Counted from the stretch's first letter, positions 53,515-63,990 are shown. The stretch: DNA of 64,000 bases from Nostocales cyanobacterium LEGE 12452 (GCA_015206945.1 JADEXV010000002.1:38653-102652); one strand, 5' to 3'. Notes: a model not told the origin generated them from the letters alone. Numbers and translations are program-made.

Positions 53515-54633
53515 TTATGTATCAGATTTTGTTACCAATGCTTTAGGAGTAAGTTGGGTACAAACTTCCAGTAGTCTATTAACAGCACGCGCAGCCGAAA
53601 ACTTTTCCGCAACATATTGGCTGGACTGAAAACCTCGCTTAATTGCTTCATCTGGATTATCTAAGCAATATCGCATACATTTGCCTAATTCTTCTGCATC
53701 TTCATTTTTAAAAAATAGGCTGTGCGGCCCTGCTACTTCTGACAATCCTCCCATTTTTGAGACAATCGAGCAGGTTTGAACGCTAGAGGCTTCTTGCACT
53801 ACGTAAGGTGCTGGATCTTGCCAACGGGATGGAGCAATTAAAGCCAAAGCATCTTGAACTTTTAGAAGTACTTCTTTTTGAGGAACTTTACCTAAAAAAT
53901 TAACTTTGTTGGCAATTCCTAAATCAGACGTTAGCTGTTTTAATTCCTGAGATTGTTCGCCATCGCCAATAATAGTAATTTTAAATTCTTTATTTTCATT
54001 TTGTAAAATCTGCGCTGCTTTTAATAAAATATCTACGCCTTTATCTGTAGCTAATCTCCCGACAAAAACAAAATTATATGGCTGAGATAAATTTTCTAAA
54101 GTTTTAAGCTGGTTTTCCGACTTGATTTCAATCGGATTATATAAAGTATCAACTGGCCAAGGAAAAGCAGAAGATTCTCCTAAAAAGTTACTACAAGCTG
54201 TATGATAATCGGCTAAAAAGGCAGTAGAAAGCCGGGTGATTAGGCGTGCCCATTTGATAAAAGTGTGTAATTTCCACTTTAATGGATAATTAGCTTTCGG
54301 CAATGTGTGTTTAAATTCAGTTTTTAAACGTTGCGTCAACTTCATCTGCTCATAACTAGTATGAGTAGATTGATAAAGGGAATAATGATATTTAATAATT
54401 ACCTTTTTTCGCAAGACTTTACATAACAAAGTAAACAATAAATCATTTGAGTTCATGTGTACTATATCTGCCCAAGCAATATAACTAAACCATTTGGCGA
54501 GATTATCTTGTCTGGTAGAAATAGTTTTAACTTCAATTAATCTAGCTTCCAACTCAGGAATAATAGAATAAATGTAAGTTAAAACTCCACTAATTTCATT
54601 GTCATAATGACGGTGTTGAATTAATATTTTCAT
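53515..54633 (-). CDS. Family 4 glycosyltransferase
   Basis: A 372-residue GT-B enzyme. The C-terminal nucleotide-sugar domain has NFVFVGRLATDKGVDILLKA, FKITIIGDGEQSQELKQL, VNFLGKVPQKEVL and an acidic E-x7-E region in APYVVQEASSVQTCSIVSKM. The N-terminal acceptor domain has HRHYDNEISGVLTYIYS and ADIVHMNSNDLLFTLL. It probably builds surface polysaccharide; neither the sugar nor the acceptor can be deduced, and no other polysaccharide gene is adjacent. Confidence 0.88.
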   Translation of the reverse strand: MKILIQHRHYDNEISGVLTYIYSIIPELEARLIEVKTISTRQDNLAKWFSYIAWADIVHMNSNDLLFTLLCKVLRKKVIIKYHYSLYQSTHTSYEQMKLTQRLKTEFKHTLPKANYPLKWKLHTFIKWARLITRLSTAFLADYHTACSNFLGESSAFPWPVDTLYNPIEIKSENQLKTLENLSQPYNFVFVGRLATDKGVDILLKAAQILQNENKEFKITIIGDGEQSQELKQLTSDLGIANKVNFLGKVPQKEVLLKVQDALALIAPSRWQDPAPYVVQEASSVQTCSIVSKMGGLSEVAGPHSLFFKNEDAEELGKCMRYCLDNPDEAIKRGFQSSQYVAEKFSAARAVNRLLEVCTQLTPKALVTKSDT

Positions 54634-55354
54634 ATATCAGGTATGGGAAATTTTGTATTTATGTGAATTGTGGTTGAGCATAACTATGAAACAAGTCTTT
54701 CAATTTGCTCAGAATCAACTTGGTTTCTAAGGTAGGTAAGTACAAATAAATCTAACTATCTAACAAGATGTAAAAAGCTTCAAATCCCTGCGATTGTTGC
54801 ACTTCGGTGAGTCCCAACGAGACATGCTTTGCGATCGCTACGGACATAGTTATAAATTTCCCCACCCATCTACTTATATGCAGAAAGTTGGGAACAGGAT
54901 TTTTGCCGATAGTTATAGTTATATAATTCCCGCAGATGCTGCTAAAGTACCATTCTCTTGGCTACGGGCTAAAAGTTTAGTCTGACAGTAGTGGGTAAGA
55001 TTATTATCAATTTGAAATAGCTGCCGATCGGTCTGAGATTTTACCCAAACAGGAACCAAAAGCCATTATTCCCGGTTTGACTTCGTAGCATCTACTCATG
55101 AAAGAGAAGTAACAAGCCGCACTATCACTTCGACTATCCTAGCTTCTTGGAAAAATTTCTTTGGAGACACAAGTGCTGATATGCGTCTTTACATATCCAA
55201 TAACCAATACAACTCTTGGAGAGGCTGCACTTCTCTACGAGACGCTGCGCGTAGCTTGCTTCCCCGGAGGGGTACGACTACGCGGTAGTTGAATCTCAAC
55301 TTCGCTCGATTTCCGCGCAGTCGAAACTTAGTACAAGTGACCAATGGCCAATGG
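54634..55354. repeat. Gap with a degraded frame and dispersed repeat, copy 7
   Basis: The 721-bp gap contains an open frame at 54,794-54,985 whose peptide (GNRIFADSYSYIIPADAAKV, PFSWLRAKSL) could be a gene fragment of unknown origin. From about 55,215 to 55,345 lies a further repeat copy with CACTTCTCTACGAGACGC, GTAGCTTGCTTCCCCGGAGG and GGTACGACTACGCGG, very close to the copy at 3,342. Confidence 0.6.
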
Positions 55355-55912
55355 CTAATAATTAATTTCTTTCCACCCATGCATGGATGCTACGCCTTTT
55401 GTAACCCATTCGATCAAAGTTGGGGGAGCTTCTGAGATCAAAATACTAGGATAAACTGCTGCACCCCAATCGGGATGAACTAGCACACGACATTGATTTT
55501 TAATCACTGGATAGTTGAGCAAAGCTTTAACAACTGCTGTGTCATCGTGGGGAATTGCTCCGGGATGAGACAGTAAAGGATAGCCTGTACGAGGGTCAAT
55601 CAGGTCAGTTAAATAGCCGCGATCGCGCAGATTAAATGCTAAATCACAGCCAAATCTCATAAACTTTTCTCGTAAGCGTTCTTTCTCTGACTCTACTTCT
55701 GCTGTCTTTTCGACTAATTGATAATGCGATTGTTGTAATACAATCACTACTCGTAAAAATGGCTGCCGTTTCCAATCTGGTAATATCCGTTCGCAGTTGG
55801 CACAGAGATATTGACTGGGAGCATGAATTGAAATTTGAACCGCTTGTCCTGTTTCGCCAACTAAATTAATGGGACAGGCTTGCTCCGAAGTGTAAACTTT
55901 GGGATAGTTCAC
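55355..55912 (-). CDS. MMADHC-like (methylmalonic aciduria/homocystinuria type D) protein
   Basis: A 185-residue protein. RFGCDLAFNLRDRGYLTDLI, DPRTGYPLLSHPGAIPHDDT and CRVLVHPDWGAAVYPSILIS resemble the C-terminal domain of human MMADHC, which directs cobalamin to its enzymes. It also has a CANCERILPDW cysteine pair near the N-terminus. Cyanobacterial proteins with this label exist, but a role in cobalamin handling is not demonstrated. No B12 gene is nearby. Confidence 0.78.
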   Translation of the reverse strand: MNYPKVYTSEQACPINLVGETGQAVQISIHAPSQYLCANCERILPDWKRQPFLRVVIVLQQSHYQLVEKTAEVESEKERLREKFMRFGCDLAFNLRDRGYLTDLIDPRTGYPLLSHPGAIPHDDTAVVKALLNYPVIKNQCRVLVHPDWGAAVYPSILISEAPPTLIEWVTKGVASMHGWKEINY

Positions 55913-56294
55913 TAAATTGATTCGGCTTATACAAATTTTTTAATTTAATCTACGGTATAGATGATACCTCTTAAAAGTTAAGAAAAATCATCATTTTTCT
56001 ATAATATGTTACTTTTTTTGGAAGCAGTTAATAATAATTTGAGAAATTTAATCCGAATTTTATCCTTTATTAACCTGTTTTCATAAAATTTGCTGCGATC
56101 GCTGTAGGCATTGGCATAGATACAGCGTTTAGTAGACAAGCGATGCCTATGGCGGGCTACGCCTACGCAGATGAAATATGTTCGATCAAAATCCCAAAAA
56201 AGCAAAGCAGGTTGGAGTAAGCAGAAAATAACAAAAGTAGTTATGTCTGCCAGGAGATACTTCAGCTATGCAGCCTAATTTCTATAGCACCCAA
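55913..56294. repeat. Intergenic region with GCCTATGGCGGGCTACGCC-type repeat
   Basis: 382 bp. At about 56,094-56,170 lies GCGATCGCTGTAGGCATTGG, then AGCGATGCCTATGGCGGGCT and ACGCCTACGC, a palindromic word combination typical of Nostoc intergenic repeats. The open frame across it has no plausible function. Confidence 0.55.
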
Positions 56295-56501
56295 TTAATT
56301 GAGTTTTAAAGAATTCACTGGCACTTCATCCCAAGAATCGACTGTCCGCAATTGCGCCACCCAACCTGAAGCCTTTTGCCTCTCAGTCAAATTATTCTGA
56401 AATGAATCATGACAATCTTTGGCTTGAGATTCATTACAAGTGGCAATACAGGCATGAATCATCCCAGACGGATCAATTTGCTCATTTACCCAAATAGTCA
56501 T
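56295..56501 (-). CDS. Small conserved-looking hypothetical protein
   Basis: A 68-residue soluble protein (MTIWVNEQIDPSGMIHACIA, then CNESQAKDCHDSFQNNLTER and DSWDEVPVNSLKLN) with three cysteines, no TM and no signal. I recall similar short cyanobacterial proteins of unknown function. Good codon pattern and a clean ATG support it. It stands alone between a repeat and the ExbB-like gene. Confidence 0.65.
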   Translation of the reverse strand: MTIWVNEQIDPSGMIHACIATCNESQAKDCHDSFQNNLTERQKASGWVAQLRTVDSWDEVPVNSLKLN

Positions 56502-56646
56502 GGATATTTCCTCAATAACTGTAGCGAATAAAGCTATTCGTTATTTTAGAATACTATTAGAGTCAAAAGTTTTAGAGCAAAATCGGTAACAAATAATGAA
56601 GTAATCCCAATTACCGATTACTAATTTACAATTACCCAGTTCCGCT

Positions 56647-57300
56647 TTATTTATTCGGCAGATATGATTTATCTCCTCTTTCGTAGTGACGGCGGTAGAG
56701 TAATTCTAACTGTCCGCCATATTCTTGAATCCAGGCAATCTGCCGCTGGTAGAGTCCCCGAAAGGTATTAGCAAATAAAAGTGTAAATATTGCTACTACC
56801 AATCCTGATGCTGTAGATACTAAAGCTTCACTAATTCCAGCTGTCACACCTGTTGTTTTACTACCTCCCACATCTCCGATATTCAGAGAGGCAAAGGAGT
56901 TAATTAATCCTAATACAGTCCCCAAAAGTCCTAATAGGGGCGCAAGACCAATAATTGTCTCAAAAATATTTTGGGAGCGCTTGAACAAGGGGATTTCGGC
57001 TTGTGCTTCACTTTCTAATGCCAAACGAAATTCTTCTGGTGTTGGCTCCTCCAATTCTAAAGCTGCTAAAAAAATTCGAGCAATGGGTAAATCAGTATTT
57101 TTCTGCAATTTATCTAAAGCATTAACTACATTATCAAGGCGATAAAGGTGTAATACCTCTCGCACTACCTTGTTTTGCCGATTATTTATCCTTACCCAAA
57201 AGATGATCCGTTCGATAATTAGCGCCACGCCTAACAAGGAAAACGCCAGCAGAGGCCACATTACTATGCCACCCGCCGTAAACAGATTACTAATTTCCAT
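56647..57300 (-). CDS. Second MotA/TolQ/ExbB proton channel protein, unpaired
   Basis: A 217-residue protein with the ExbB layout: N-terminal TM (MWPLLAFSLLGVALIIERII), cytoplasmic loop, and paired TMs with [20 protein letters not shown] and GISEALVSTASGLVVAIFTL. It is clearly related to the ExbB at 9,298 but shorter at the C-terminus. No exbD gene is adjacent, so it must pair with an ExbD encoded elsewhere or serve another motor. It precedes nothing obvious; rsmH lies upstream on the same strand. Confidence 0.88.
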   Translation of the reverse strand: MEISNLFTAGGIVMWPLLAFSLLGVALIIERIIFWVRINNRQNKVVREVLHLYRLDNVVNALDKLQKNTDLPIARIFLAALELEEPTPEEFRLALESEAQAEIPLFKRSQNIFETIIGLAPLLGLLGTVLGLINSFASLNIGDVGGSKTTGVTAGISEALVSTASGLVVAIFTLLFANTFRGLYQRQIAWIQEYGGQLELLYRRHYERGDKSYLPNK

Positions 57301-57375
57301 CTACTCTTTTTTAACTCTTCAACAACGCTACGTTAACAGATTGTTGAGATGGAGGAGTTTAACGCTGCATTGTAC

Positions 57376-58260
57376 TTAGAGCAGCTTTTGGGCTATCCTC
57401 AGTTTGGCCGATCGCGATCGCGGATTTTTCCCAATTTCCTCTTCTTGTGCAATAATCGGTTTTTTTGTCAATACTTTTAATAAAGGTGAATTTCTTAAAC
57501 CATGCTTCACCGGACGATCTTCCAAACTGTGAAAACTGATAATCGCAATTCTGCCGCCAGGGACAAGGGCATTTGGTGCTTTATCTAAAAAGGTTTCTAG
57601 GGAGTTTAACTCATCGTTAACGACAATTCGCAGAGCTTGAAAAACACGGGTAGCCGGATGAATTCTCCCATAACGGTATTTGGGAGGAACTGAAGAAGCG
57701 ATCGCTTCAGCTAATTCTGTAGTCGTGTGCAAGGGACGCCGTTCGACAATGCGTCTGGCAATGCGCCGCGATAATCTCTCCTCACCGTATTTAAAGAAGA
57801 TATCTGCTAATTCTGCTTCATCCCAATTATTAATTACATCGGCAGCAGTTAGCGATCGCCCCCGATCCATTCGCATATCCAAATTCGCAGCTTGGCGGAA
57901 GCTGAAACCCCTTTCTGCTTTATCTAAATGGTAAGAACTTACCCCCAAATCGGCTAAAATCCCATCGAAAGTATTGGGGGGAAACTCGTAGTCAGCAAAA
58001 TTGCTATAAATAAATTGTACGCGATCGCCAAACTCTGATAATTCTTTCCTCGCTGCTGCTAAAGCATCCTCATCTTGGTCAATCGCCGTTACCCGCACAT
58101 CCGCCGCAGCTTCTAAGATTAGGCGACTATGACCACCACCGCCTACAGTCGTATCAAGATAATGACCTCCTGGAGATACCGCTAGACCTGCAATCACTTC
58201 TTGCGGTAACACTGGTAGATGAGAAAATATCGGTTCTTCGATAGCTAGCTGACGATTCAT
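57376..58260 (-). CDS. rsmH: 16S rRNA (cytosine1402-N4)-methyltransferase RsmH
   Basis: A 294-residue enzyme matching RsmH/Mra[41 protein letters not shown] (SAM loop), [54 protein letters not shown] and [16 protein letters not shown]. It methylates N4 of C1402 in 16S rRNA. In many bacteria it opens the dcw cell-division cluster, but no ftsI or mur gene follows here. The length is close to the family norm. Confidence 0.95.
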   Translation of the reverse strand: MNRQLAIEEPIFSHLPVLPQEVIAGLAVSPGGHYLDTTVGGGGHSRLILEAAADVRVTAIDQDEDALAAARKELSEFGDRVQFIYSNFADYEFPPNTFDGILADLGVSSYHLDKAERGFSFRQAANLDMRMDRGRSLTAADVINNWDEAELADIFFKYGEERLSRRIARRIVERRPLHTTTELAEAIASSVPPKYRYGRIHPATRVFQALRIVVNDELNSLETFLDKAPNALVPGGRIAIISFHSLEDRPVKHGLRNSPLLKVLTKKPIIAQEEEIGKNPRSRSAKLRIAQKLL

Positions 58261-58431
58261 GAGACTTAGGGCAAAAAACCACAGATGAACTTTAATTATC
58301 TATTCTTTTGTTTGTGTCTTTGTGGTTCCTAGCTAAAAAATAGTTTTTAAACCACAAAGACACAAAAGAAAATATCATAAGCTCAACACTCAGCGTCAGC
58401 TTTAATTGTTGAGCTTTAAGCATCTGTAGTG

Positions 58432-60342
58432 CTATTTTTTACCTTTTTTTTGGTAAATCATCGAATTTGGTATCCGTTTTAGTTTTTTCTCCATATTTAA
58501 ATGGTCATTTAAAATAAAAATGAATACATTTCCGAGAAATTCATTTTCCTCTAACAAGCTATTCACAAGTTTGGAGTGATCTGTTTCATGAATACCTTCT
58601 AAAAAGCTCACTTCTCGCTTCAAAGCTAGAACGTAAAATGGGTTTTCAGGAAAAAATTCCATATTTTTTTGCACCAAGTAAGCAGTTTTTATATCCGGGT
58701 GATGAGAAAACTGCTGACGAAGCTTATTTACCTCTATATCTGAGGCATTATGAGATTCAAGTTTATCCTTTTCTCTCACACTGGAACGTTCTTTCTGTGC
58801 TTTTAAAATTAATTCATGATAATTTACAGCACGTTCTTGATAAGATTTTGCTTCATTAATCTTTCCTTGTTGTTGAAGAAAATAGCAAATTGCCTGACAA
58901 CCTTCTATGACTATACTTGAGTCTTGCTCTATTGCTTTCTCAATGTATTCTATTCCGGTTGTATCTTGTTTATTTAATAATATTTGACCTAGTAAATAAT
59001 TAGCTGAGGCGTGGTGAATATCACGATGAATAATTTCTTGTAATAGTGGTATAACCGCTTCTTCACCCTCAAACTCAAATGTCAAAAATGCCCGTTGAGT
59101 AGCTTCATCTAAAGTTAGCTGTTGTGTTTTTGCTTTTTGATTTAAATCTTTTAAAGTAGCTATTGATTGTTGAAACTCAGCATATTTTTGTCGCCAAGGT
59201 GTTGCTATTTCTTCTCGCCAAGCTTGACTAAAATGTGCGATAAATTTTTCTAACTTATTTCCCAGTAATTTTTGAGCAGCACTGATTTCAATTGGTGCAA
59301 AAATAGCTAATTCCTGCTGAGGATTGAAAATGTATCCCAAGGATTTTAGTCTATCTTTCAGGCAAGGATGAGTATCAGCATTATTAGTTCTATTTGTTAA
59401 AGCTTCGATTAAATAACTACTTGTTATTTCCTGGTGAAGTCTCTGACTTAAAGCCTGCTGCATAGCCATATAAGTCATTTCTGGTGGTTCGATTTCTGTT
59501 TCAACTTGTTTATAAATGCTAGACCAAAAATATCTTTCTAGAAATCTAGCTTTTACCTCTACATTTATCAAAGTTTCAGCAGCATTTTGCTCTCCAGTTA
59601 GTTCAAGGGCACATCTATCTGCTTCATACTCATCCATCCGTGCCAACACAAAAGAATAGGCATTAAAAAACGGGCTGTACCATGTCAAAAATCGTTCAAA
59701 CATTAACGACGATACTTCATTTCCACCTTGTCCTAGCCCTTTAATAATGCGATACCAAGTTAGACGTTGGCGATAAATCCAACCACTAAAACGGCTGTGA
59801 TTTCCTGATAAATGTCCTAGTTCATGAGCTAAAACAGCACGAAATTGTTCGGGTGACAGTGCTAGCATAAGCGGTAGACCCACAATTAAGTAATTTTGCT
59901 GCCATCCCAGCAAACCTAAGCGTGGTCTTTGGACAACTGCTGCATTAAAATCGTTGGTCAGCAAGATGTGGTGAAACCTTGGAGCTTGCAGTTTTGATGA
60001 GATTTCGTTAGTTAAAGAATAGAGATTGGGTACATCTTGGGGTTGCAGTGGTAAACCTGTAGGTGGGGGAAAAGAAACCCAAAGCGATCGCACTAACACC
60101 AATGCGAACGCCAGCAAAAATATAACACCTTTCACAGATGAAGCATTAACTGACTGAGCGTTAAGCATCAAAAAGATAATACTTATTAGCAAACCCAATG
60201 TTACAGCTAGAACCAAAAATATATATGCATAGCCCAAGGTAGCCAAAAAAGCAACGTGCAATTTATAAAGATGCGGTTGTTTGTTAGCAAAAACTTCTAA
60301 CTTCTGAATTAGCCGATCAAAACGCTCTTGATTGAAAGCCAT
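58432..60342 (-). CDS. M48-family membrane metalloprotease with TPR-like C-terminal region
   Basis: A 636-residue protein. Two N-terminal TMs (about 28-55 and 68-92), then an M48 peptidase domain with the zinc motif HELGH in FRAVLAHELGHLSGNHSRFS and the downstream glutamate in RMDEYEADRCALELTGEQNA. The second half is helical with TPR-like repeats (ASANYLLGQILLNKQDTTGI, KINEAKSYQERAVNYHELIL). It resembles Ste24/HtpX-type proteases and probably acts at the cytoplasmic membrane. Substrates are unknown. Confidence 0.85.
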   Translation of the reverse strand: MAFNQERFDRLIQKLEVFANKQPHLYKLHVAFLATLGYAYIFLVLAVTLGLLISIIFLMLNAQSVNASSVKGVIFLLAFALVLVRSLWVSFPPPTGLPLQPQDVPNLYSLTNEISSKLQAPRFHHILLTNDFNAAVVQRPRLGLLGWQQNYLIVGLPLMLALSPEQFRAVLAHELGHLSGNHSRFSGWIYRQRLTWYRIIKGLGQGGNEVSSLMFERFLTWYSPFFNAYSFVLARMDEYEADRCALELTGEQNAAETLINVEVKARFLERYFWSSIYKQVETEIEPPEMTYMAMQQALSQRLHQEITSSYLIEALTNRTNNADTHPCLKDRLKSLGYIFNPQQELAIFAPIEISAAQKLLGNKLEKFIAHFSQAWREEIATPWRQKYAEFQQSIATLKDLNQKAKTQQLTLDEATQRAFLTFEFEGEEAVIPLLQEIIHRDIHHASANYLLGQILLNKQDTTGIEYIEKAIEQDSSIVIEGCQAICYFLQQQGKINEAKSYQERAVNYHELILKAQKERSSVREKDKLESHNASDIEVNKLRQQFSHHPDIKTAYLVQKNMEFFPENPFYVLALKREVSFLEGIHETDHSKLVNSLLEENEFLGNVFIFILNDHLNMEKKLKRIPNSMIYQKKGKK

Positions 60343-60676
60343 AAATATGTATCAGACTCATAAAACTGTAATATAGCTGACACAATATCTCTATAGCTTA
60401 CGTAAAAACTCAGAAGTCAATAGTCATCATTGAGAAAACGCGTCTTCTTTCACCCTGTCCCCTTATCCCAGCCTATGAGATAAAAAAATTCGATGCCTTA
60501 ATTAAGTGCATATCGAGCTTCCATATAATAGTTGAAGAAGTGCAACAAAATTAAACATCAAATCAAATCTCTCTTCCCACAACCCTTACTTTGGCTTGAC
60601 AAACAAGATAAATTGGGTCTAGTTGGCATCTGCGCGGTTGAATTCAATATTTTCACGAACGGAGAACACGAAATCT
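60343..60676. promoter_or_regulatory. Divergent region upstream of ndhH
   Basis: 334 bp between the divergent M48 and ndhH genes with no ORF of its own. GGAG at 60661-60664 precedes ATG 60677 by 12 bases. No clear operator is visible. Confidence 0.4.
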
Positions 60677-61861
60677 ATGACCAGACTAGAAACCCGCACT
60701 GAACCAATGGTGCTAAACATGGGGCCACACCACCCCTCGATGCACGGGGTTCTGCGGCTAATCATGACTCTGGATGGCGAGGATGTTGTTGACTGTGAAC
60801 CAGTCATCGGCTACCTGCATCGAGGAATGGAAAAAATTGCTGAGAACCGCACTAATGTAATGTACGTCCCTTACGTTAGTCGCTGGGACTACGCGGCGGG
60901 AATGTTCAACGAAGCCGTCACTGTTAACGCCCCAGAAAAGCTTGCAGGTATCGCTGTCCCCAAACGCGCTAGCTACATCCGCGTCATCATGCTGGAGTTG
61001 AACCGCATTGCTAACCACTTGCTATGGTTTGGCCCCTTCCTCGCTGACGTAGGCGCACAAACTCCCTTCTTCTACCAGTTCCGGGAACGGGAGATGATTT
61101 ATGATTTGTGGGAAGCTGCCACAGGTTATCGGATGGTGAATAATAACTACTTCCGCGTTGGTGGAGTAGCAGCCGATTTACCTTACGGTTGGGTAGATAA
61201 GTGTCTGGAATTTTGCGACTACTTATTGCCAAAAGTTGATGAGTACGAACGCTTAGTAACAGATAACCCCATCTTCCGGCGACGTGTTGAGGGTATTGGG
61301 ACTATCACCCGTGAAGAAGCAATCAACTGGGGACTTTCTGGCCCAATGTTACGCGCATCTGGCGTGCAATGGGATTTGCGGAAAGTTGATCATTACGAAT
61401 GCTACGACGATTTCGACTGGGATGTGCAGTGGGAAACAGCCGGTGATTGCTTTGCCCGTTACGTAGTGCGGATGCGGGAAATGCGCGAATCTGTGAAAAT
61501 TATTCGCCAAGCAATTAAAGGACTTCCTGGCGGCCCTTACGAAAATCTGGAAGCCAAGCGTTTAGCCGCAGGTAAAAAATCCGAGTGGGACGCATTCGAT
61601 TACCAATTCATCGGCAAAAAAGTTTCCCCGACTTTCAAGATGCCCAAGGGTGAAATCTACGCCCGTGTAGAAAGTGGCAAAGGTGAATTGGGAATTTATT
61701 TGGTTGGCGATGATAATGTCTTCCCTGCACGTTGGAAGATTCGCGCCGCAGATTTCAACAATCTCCAAATTGTTCCACATTTACTGCGCGGGATGAAGGT
61801 TGCAGATATTGTGGTGATTCTCGGCAGTGTTGACGTAATTATGGGGTCTGTGGATAGGTAG
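60677..61861 (+). CDS. ndhH: NAD(P)H-quinone oxidoreductase subunit H
   Basis: A 394-residue protein, the normal NdhH length, when ATG 60677 is taken; an in-frame start at 60623 adds 18 residues not typical of the family. Conserved stretches are [60 protein letters not shown] and near the end [20 protein letters not shown]. NdhH is the 49-kDa-like subunit of the NDH-1 peripheral arm that helps form the quinone site. A terminator follows. Confidence 0.96.
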   Translation: MTRLETRTEPMVLNMGPHHPSMHGVLRLIMTLDGEDVVDCEPVIGYLHRGMEKIAENRTNVMYVPYVSRWDYAAGMFNEAVTVNAPEKLAGIAVPKRASYIRVIMLELNRIANHLLWFGPFLADVGAQTPFFYQFREREMIYDLWEAATGYRMVNNNYFRVGGVAADLPYGWVDKCLEFCDYLLPKVDEYERLVTDNPIFRRRVEGIGTITREEAINWGLSGPMLRASGVQWDLRKVDHYECYDDFDWDVQWETAGDCFARYVVRMREMRESVKIIRQAIKGLPGGPYENLEAKRLAAGKKSEWDAFDYQFIGKKVSPTFKMPKGEIYARVESGKGELGIYLVGDDNVFPARWKIRAADFNNLQIVPHLLRGMKVADIVVILGSVDVIMGSVDR

Positions 61862-61887
61862 AGTAAATATCTATCTCAGTAATTTTT

Positions 61888-61917
61888 AGAGCAGTTGTAT
61901 CACAGTGCAACTGCTCT
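61888..61917 (+). terminator. Terminator after ndhH
   Basis: AGAGCAGTTG (61888-61897) pairs with CAACTGCTCT (61908-61917) around a 10-base loop, followed by ATTTATTT, 26 bp after the ndhH stop. Confidence 0.75.
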
Positions 61918-62105
61918 ATTTATTTGATTATTCAGGACTTGACTATATCAAACTAATAAACAAAATACCAATTTCATCAGAGCATCTGACTCTAAAATTT
62001 TCAAAGCTTTTAAATTCATACCAGAAGCTTTAATCAGTTTAAGAATGAAATCATCAGGGTGCATTAAAGTAAAAAATATTGCCTATCCATTAATTAACTT
62101 TTTCT

Positions 62106-63191
62106 ATGACACCTTCCACAAACCAGGTTTATCCCGTTATTTGGCACAACAACTCAGTTTCACTAATCGATCAAACCCGCTTACCCAATGAATATATATT
62201 TGTGGAAATTCACCGCAGTGAAGATATGGCGCGGGCGATTAAAACGATGATTGTGCGAGGTGCGCCTGCAATTGGTGTGGCTGCGGCTTATGGAATGTAT
62301 CTTGGTGCAAGGGAAATTGAAACAAGCGATCGCCACGAATTTCTGCAAAACTTAGATAAAGTAGCCCAGTTGTTGCGTTATACTCGTCCCACGGCGGTAA
62401 ATTTATTTTGGGCAATTAGCCGGATGCTGAAAGCCGCTTACGAAACGCTGGGAACAGTAGAAGAAATCAAGCAAACCCTTTTCCAAACAGCCCAAGCAAT
62501 TAATAGTGAAGATTTGCAAACCTGTCAAGCGATTGGTGACAATGGTTTGGCTGTTTTACCGTCTACCCCAGGAAAGCTGAGGCTGCTTACCCACTGTAAC
62601 GCTGGTGCATTAGCTACTGCTGGTTATGGCACAGCCTTGGGTGTTGTGCGTTCCGCTTGGAGAGAAGGACGTTTAGAACGTTTATTTGCTGATGAAACCC
62701 GTCCCCGCTTGCAAGGCGCAAAACTCACCACTTGGGAATGTGTGCAAGAAGGTATTCCAGTTACATTAATTACTGATAATATGGCAGCCCATTGCATGAA
62801 ACAGGGTTTGATTCATGCTGTAGTTGTTGGTGCCGATCGCATTGCTGCGAATGGCGACACTGCTAATAAAATTGGTACATATAGTGTAGCGATCGCAGCT
62901 AAAGCACATAATATCCCCTTCTTTGTCGCTGCGCCCCTTTCCACCGTTGATTTTGAATTAGCCGATGGTAGCCAAATTCCCATTGAAGAACGCGAACCAA
63001 CAGAAATCTATCAAGTTGGCGATACTATTCTCACACCTGAAGGTGTAGATTTTTACAACCCAGCTTTTGATGTTACTCCAGCTGAGTTGATTACAGCCAT
63101 CATTACAGAGAATGGAGCGATCGCAGCTGATAAATTAAAATTAGCGAAATCACAGTTAAAGCAATCACCGGTTGGGTTAAATCCGAATTAA
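62106..63191 (+). CDS. mtnA: S-methyl-5-thioribose-1-phosphate isomerase
   Basis: A 361-residue member of the eIF2B-alpha/MtnA family: [77 protein letters not shown] and [20 protein letters not shown]. The catalytic Cys in HCNAG and Asp in GADRI are present. It isomerises methylthioribose 1-phosphate to the ribulose form in the methionine salvage pathway. It stands alone and ends in a terminator. Confidence 0.95.
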   Translation: MTPSTNQVYPVIWHNNSVSLIDQTRLPNEYIFVEIHRSEDMARAIKTMIVRGAPAIGVAAAYGMYLGAREIETSDRHEFLQNLDKVAQLLRYTRPTAVNLFWAISRMLKAAYETLGTVEEIKQTLFQTAQAINSEDLQTCQAIGDNGLAVLPSTPGKLRLLTHCNAGALATAGYGTALGVVRSAWREGRLERLFADETRPRLQGAKLTTWECVQEGIPVTLITDNMAAHCMKQGLIHAVVVGADRIAANGDTANKIGTYSVAIAAKAHNIPFFVAAPLSTVDFELADGSQIPIEEREPTEIYQVGDTILTPEGVDFYNPAFDVTPAELITAIITENGAIAADKLKLAKSQLKQSPVGLNPN

Positions 63192-63267
63192 TGAAGAACT
63201 TGTACCGAGTTTTTGATAACTCTAAATCCGAATAATGGAAACTTTATAGGGGATTGCCCCAAAAAAA

Positions 63268-63306
63268 TCTCCGACTTTTTAGAAAAGCCGGAGACTTTGT
63301 TTTTTG
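63268..63306 (+). terminator. Terminator after mtnA
   Basis: TCTCCGACTTTT and AAAAGCCGGAGA pair with one A-C mismatch around TAG, followed by CTTTGTTTTTT. This is a typical Rho-independent terminator. Confidence 0.8.
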
Positions 63307-63424
63307 ACTATTTTAAAATCTGACGGAGCAGAATTTCTCAGCAATTTTTTCAATAATTTTATCTAAACTTTATATTTTCACTAAATTCAATAAGTAAAAT
63401 CCGCAATTACTTTCTCAAAAGAAG

Positions 63425-63680
63425 CTTTGACTTACTCAAACCCCAGTTTGTTTACTCATTTTGGTGTTTTCCGCAAGTAAAAGAAGCTTTTGTTTACTCA
63501 AAAGAAGCTTTGACTTACTCATTTTGGTGTTTTCCGCAAGTAAAAGAAGCTTTTGCTTTCTCAAAAGAAGCTTTGACTTACTCATTTTGGTGTTTTCCGC
63601 AAGTAAAAGAAGCTTTTGCTTTCTCAAAAGAAGCTTTGACTTACTCAAACCTCAGTTTGCTTTCTGATTTTGGTGTTTTT
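63425..63680. repeat. 63-bp tandem repeat, about three copies
   Basis: The word CTTTGACTTACTC recurs at 63425, 63508, 63571 and 63634; the last three are exactly 63 bp apart. Each unit holds TCATTTTGGTGTTTTCCGCA, AGTAAAAGAAGCTTTTG and CTCAAAAGAAG. Because 63 is a multiple of three, frames stay open on both strands (for example repeated MSKSKLLLRKQKLLLLAEN on the minus strand), but no ribosome-binding site or unique protein sequence supports a gene. Confidence 0.88.
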
Positions 63681-63757
63681 TGCAAATAAAATGCCAAAGT
63701 CAAATTACCCCCCTTAATCCGCCCGATGTATTGGGAACAAAAAATCCAGTTCCCTCC

Positions 63758-63990
63758 CCTTTACATACCTACGGTGTACACACATCTTTTTGCTGAGTGC
63801 AAAATGTGTATTGATCCCCCTAAATCCACGCCACATGCTCCACTTGGGGAGACCCCAAGACCGCAGTGGCTCCCCTTAAAAAGGGGGACTTTGAGAGCTT
63901 TGTGCCCCCCTTTTTAAGGGGGGTTGGGGGGATCAAAAGCCTGTGGCGCAACTCTAGAAGACTTGTGTGTACACCGTAGCCTTTACATAC
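63758..63990. mobile_element. Complete MITE with terminal inverted repeats and target duplication
   Basis: The inverted ends CTACGGTGTACACACA (63769-63784) and TGTGTGTACACCGTAG (63964-63979) are perfect over 16 bp. The 11-bp direct repeat CCTTTACATAC directly abuts both ends (63758-63768 and 63980-63990) and is the likely target duplication. The 211-bp interior has no transposase and contains a large palindrome around CCCCTTAAAAAGGGGG and CCCCCCTTTTTAAGGGGGG. Movement would need a transposase in trans. Confidence 0.8.

Noticed and set aside
55999..56205. 68-codon minus-strand frame
   Set aside because: It runs through the GCCTATGGCGGGCTACGCC repeat; no start signal.
63436..63648. Repeat protein MSKSKLLLRKQKLLLLAEN (three copies), or a CRISPR array
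   Set aside because: The frame exists only because the 63-bp unit is a multiple of three, and the opposite strand is equally open. The units are adjacent with no unique spacers, so it is not CRISPR.
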